A stretch of 7,593 nucleotides of DNA from an uncultured Rothia sp. (GTDB lineage Bacteria; Actinomycetota; Actinomycetes; Actinomycetales; Micrococcaceae), in assembly GCA_937935205.1 (NCBI GenBank), contig CALGXU010000133.1:1-7593 (forward strand), given 5' to 3'. Made by a program: the position numbers and the translations under genes. The notes beneath the pieces were generated by a model, which was not told the DNA's origin, ran no database searches, and saw only the letters and a list, made by a program, of their open reading frames with translations. Below, one piece after another: positions 6,360 to 7,593 of the stretch. Within the stretch, counting starts at the first letter, position 1; each line of letters opens with the position of its first letter.

Positions 6360-7520
6360 TTGTCGGTCAGCCTTGGTATGCCGAAGCCCGCTCCCGCGGT
6401 TCTGTCCCCGCGTCGTAAAACCCGCCAGTTTAAGGTGGGTTCTGTCGGTGTTGGTTCTGAATCTCCGATTTCGGTGCAGTCGATGACGACCACTAAGACC
6501 CACGACATTGGTGCGACTCTGCAGCAGATTGCTGAGTTGACCGCTGCCGGTTGCGATATTGTGCGTGTGGCGTGCCCGACTGATAAGGATGCGGAGGCTC
6601 TGCCTATTATTGCGAAGCAGTCCCGTATTCCGGTGATTGCTGATATTCACTTCCAGCCGAAGTACGTGTATGCGGCTATTCAGGCTGGTTGCGGTGCTGT
6701 GCGTGTGAACCCGGGTAATATCCGTAAGTTCGACGACCAGGTGAAGGAAATCGCTCAGATGGCTTCGGACCACGGCGTTTCTCTGCGTATTGGTGTGAAT
6801 GCTGGTTCGCTGGATAAGCGTCTGCTGGAGAAGTACGGTAAGGCTACTCCGGAGGCTCTGGTGGAGTCTGCTGTGTGGGAGGCTTCGCTCTTTGAGGAGC
6901 ACGGTTTCCGTGATTTCAAGATTTCTGTGAAGCACAATGACCCTGTGGTGATGGTGGAGGCGTACCGTCAGCTGGCTGAGCGCGGTGACTGGCCCCTGCA
7001 CTTGGGTGTGACTGAGGCTGGTCCGGCGTTCCAGGGCACTATTAAGAGCTCTGTGGCGTTCGGTACTCTGCTGTCTCAGGGTATTGGCGATACTATTCGC
7101 GTGTCGTTGTCTGCTCCTCCGGTTGAGGAGGTGAAGGTGGGCACCAAGATCCTGGAGTCGCTGAACCTTCGCCCCCGCAAGCTGGATATCGTTTCGTGCC
7201 CGTCGTGTGGTCGTGCGCAGGTGAACGTGTGGGAGCTTGCTGAGAACGTGACGAAGGGCCTGGAGCACATGAAGGTTCCGCTGCGTGTTGCCGTGATGGG
7301 TTGCGTGGTGAACGGTCCGGGTGAGGCTCGTGAGGCTGACCTGGGTGTGGCGTCCGGTAACGGTAAGGGCCAGATTTTCGTGAAGGGTGAGGTCATTAAG
7401 ACCGTGCCTGAGGATCAGATCGTTGAGACTCTGATCGAGGAGGCGACCCGTATTGCTGCTGAGATGGAGGCTTCGGGCGAGTATGTTCCCGAGGGGTCCC
7501 CGGCTGTTTCGGTGAGCTAG
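6360..7520 (+). CDS. ispG: 4-hydroxy-3-methylbut-2-en-1-yl diphosphate synthase (IspG/GcpE)
   Basis: IspG is a [4Fe-4S] enzyme of the non-mevalonate (MEP) pathway. It reductively opens 2-C-methyl-D-erythritol 2,4-cyclodiphosphate to HMBPP in the cytosol. Counting from the chosen start, the protein has 386 residues. The cluster ligands are C280 and C283 in CPSCGR and C315 in GCVVNGPGE; E322 in the same motif matches the conserved cluster-ligating glutamate. The TIM-barrel half shows IADIHF, VRVNPGNI, GVNAGSLDKR, SVKHNDPV and LGVTEAGP. I chose TTG 6360 because GGAGG (6349-6353) sits 6 bp upstream. The resulting N-terminus (xSVSLGMPKPAPAVLSPRR) also lines up with the M. tuberculosis GcpE start as I recall it. 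The upstream in-frame ATG 6318 would add 14 residues and has no properly spaced ribosome binding site. Length is normal for two-domain bacterial IspG. Confidence 0.98.
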   Translation: MSVSLGMPKPAPAVLSPRRKTRQFKVGSVGVGSESPISVQSMTTTKTHDIGATLQQIAELTAAGCDIVRVACPTDKDAEALPIIAKQSRIPVIADIHFQPKYVYAAIQAGCGAVRVNPGNIRKFDDQVKEIAQMASDHGVSLRIGVNAGSLDKRLLEKYGKATPEALVESAVWEASLFEEHGFRDFKISVKHNDPVVMVEAYRQLAERGDWPLHLGVTEAGPAFQGTIKSSVAFGTLLSQGIGDTIRVSLSAPPVEEVKVGTKILESLNLRPRKLDIVSCPSCGRAQVNVWELAENVTKGLEHMKVPLRVAVMGCVVNGPGEAREADLGVASGNGKGQIFVKGEVIKTVPEDQIVETLIEEATRIAAEMEASGEYVPEGSPAVSVS

Positions 7521-7532
7521 TTAGCTTTTGTG

Positions 7533-7569
7533 CGCGGAGGCGCCCTGGTGGGGGCGCCTCCGCGTTTTT
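7533..7569 (+). terminator. Rho-independent terminator of ispG
   Basis: CGCGGAGGCGCCC (7533-7545) and GGGCGCCTCCGCG (7552-7564) form a perfect 13-bp GC-rich stem around a 6-base loop, TGGTGG. TTTTT (7565-7569) follows immediately. It starts 13 bp after the ispG stop and acts on the + strand. The other strand has no T-run, so it is unlikely to be bidirectional. Confidence 0.95.
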
Positions 7570-7593
7570 CCGGTGATGTCCGGTTATGGTGGT

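Noticed and set aside
5309..6508. A 399-codon open frame on the - strand across rseP and the start of ispG
   Set aside because: It is antisense to two well-supported genes. Its product is a His/Arg/Thr-rich string with no domain features, as expected from the complement of G/T-ending codons.
6288..7268. A 326-codon open frame on the - strand inside ispG
   Set aside because: It is fully antisense to IspG and has the same His/Arg/Ser/Leu-rich artefact composition.

Overview
The window reads as a chromosomal segment of a high-GC actinobacterium, most likely Micrococcales/Micrococcaceae and possibly Rothia. The genus is an inference. The support is an IspG of clearly actinobacterial type, a Rip1-like site-2 protease directly upstream of it, and codon usage. 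All five genes lie on the + strand.

Left module (about 30-4470): a secreted lipoprotein of unknown function (162-1016), a membrane-anchored MacA/HlyD-like adaptor with a peptidoglycan-binding-like insertion (1215-2411), and a MacB-type ATPase-permease fusion (2421-4469). Adaptor and permease are translationally tight, since the ribosome binding site of the second overlaps the stop codon of the first. Together they look like an export or envelope-defence transporter of the MacAB class; the substrate is unknown. The lipoprotein is separated from them by 198 bp containing a strong stem-loop, so its membership of the module rests on proximity.

Middle (4470-4882): a 413-bp gene-free stretch holding two inverted, partly diverged copies of a palindromic repeat. 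The 20-bp outer arms are perfectly complementary. The first 29 bases of the window are the end of a third copy, inverted relative to the copy at 4687-4778, so the left module is bracketed by repeat copies.

Right module (4883-7520): the intramembrane metalloprotease RseP/Rip1, then IspG of the non-mevalonate isoprenoid pathway, closed by a textbook Rho-independent terminator at 7533-7569. In many actinobacteria dxr precedes these two genes. Here the transporter module and repeats sit in that place.

A compositional shift runs through the window. The adaptor gene favours C- and A-ending codons, whereas the end of the permease gene, rseP and ispG favour G- and T-ending codons, although all lie on one strand.
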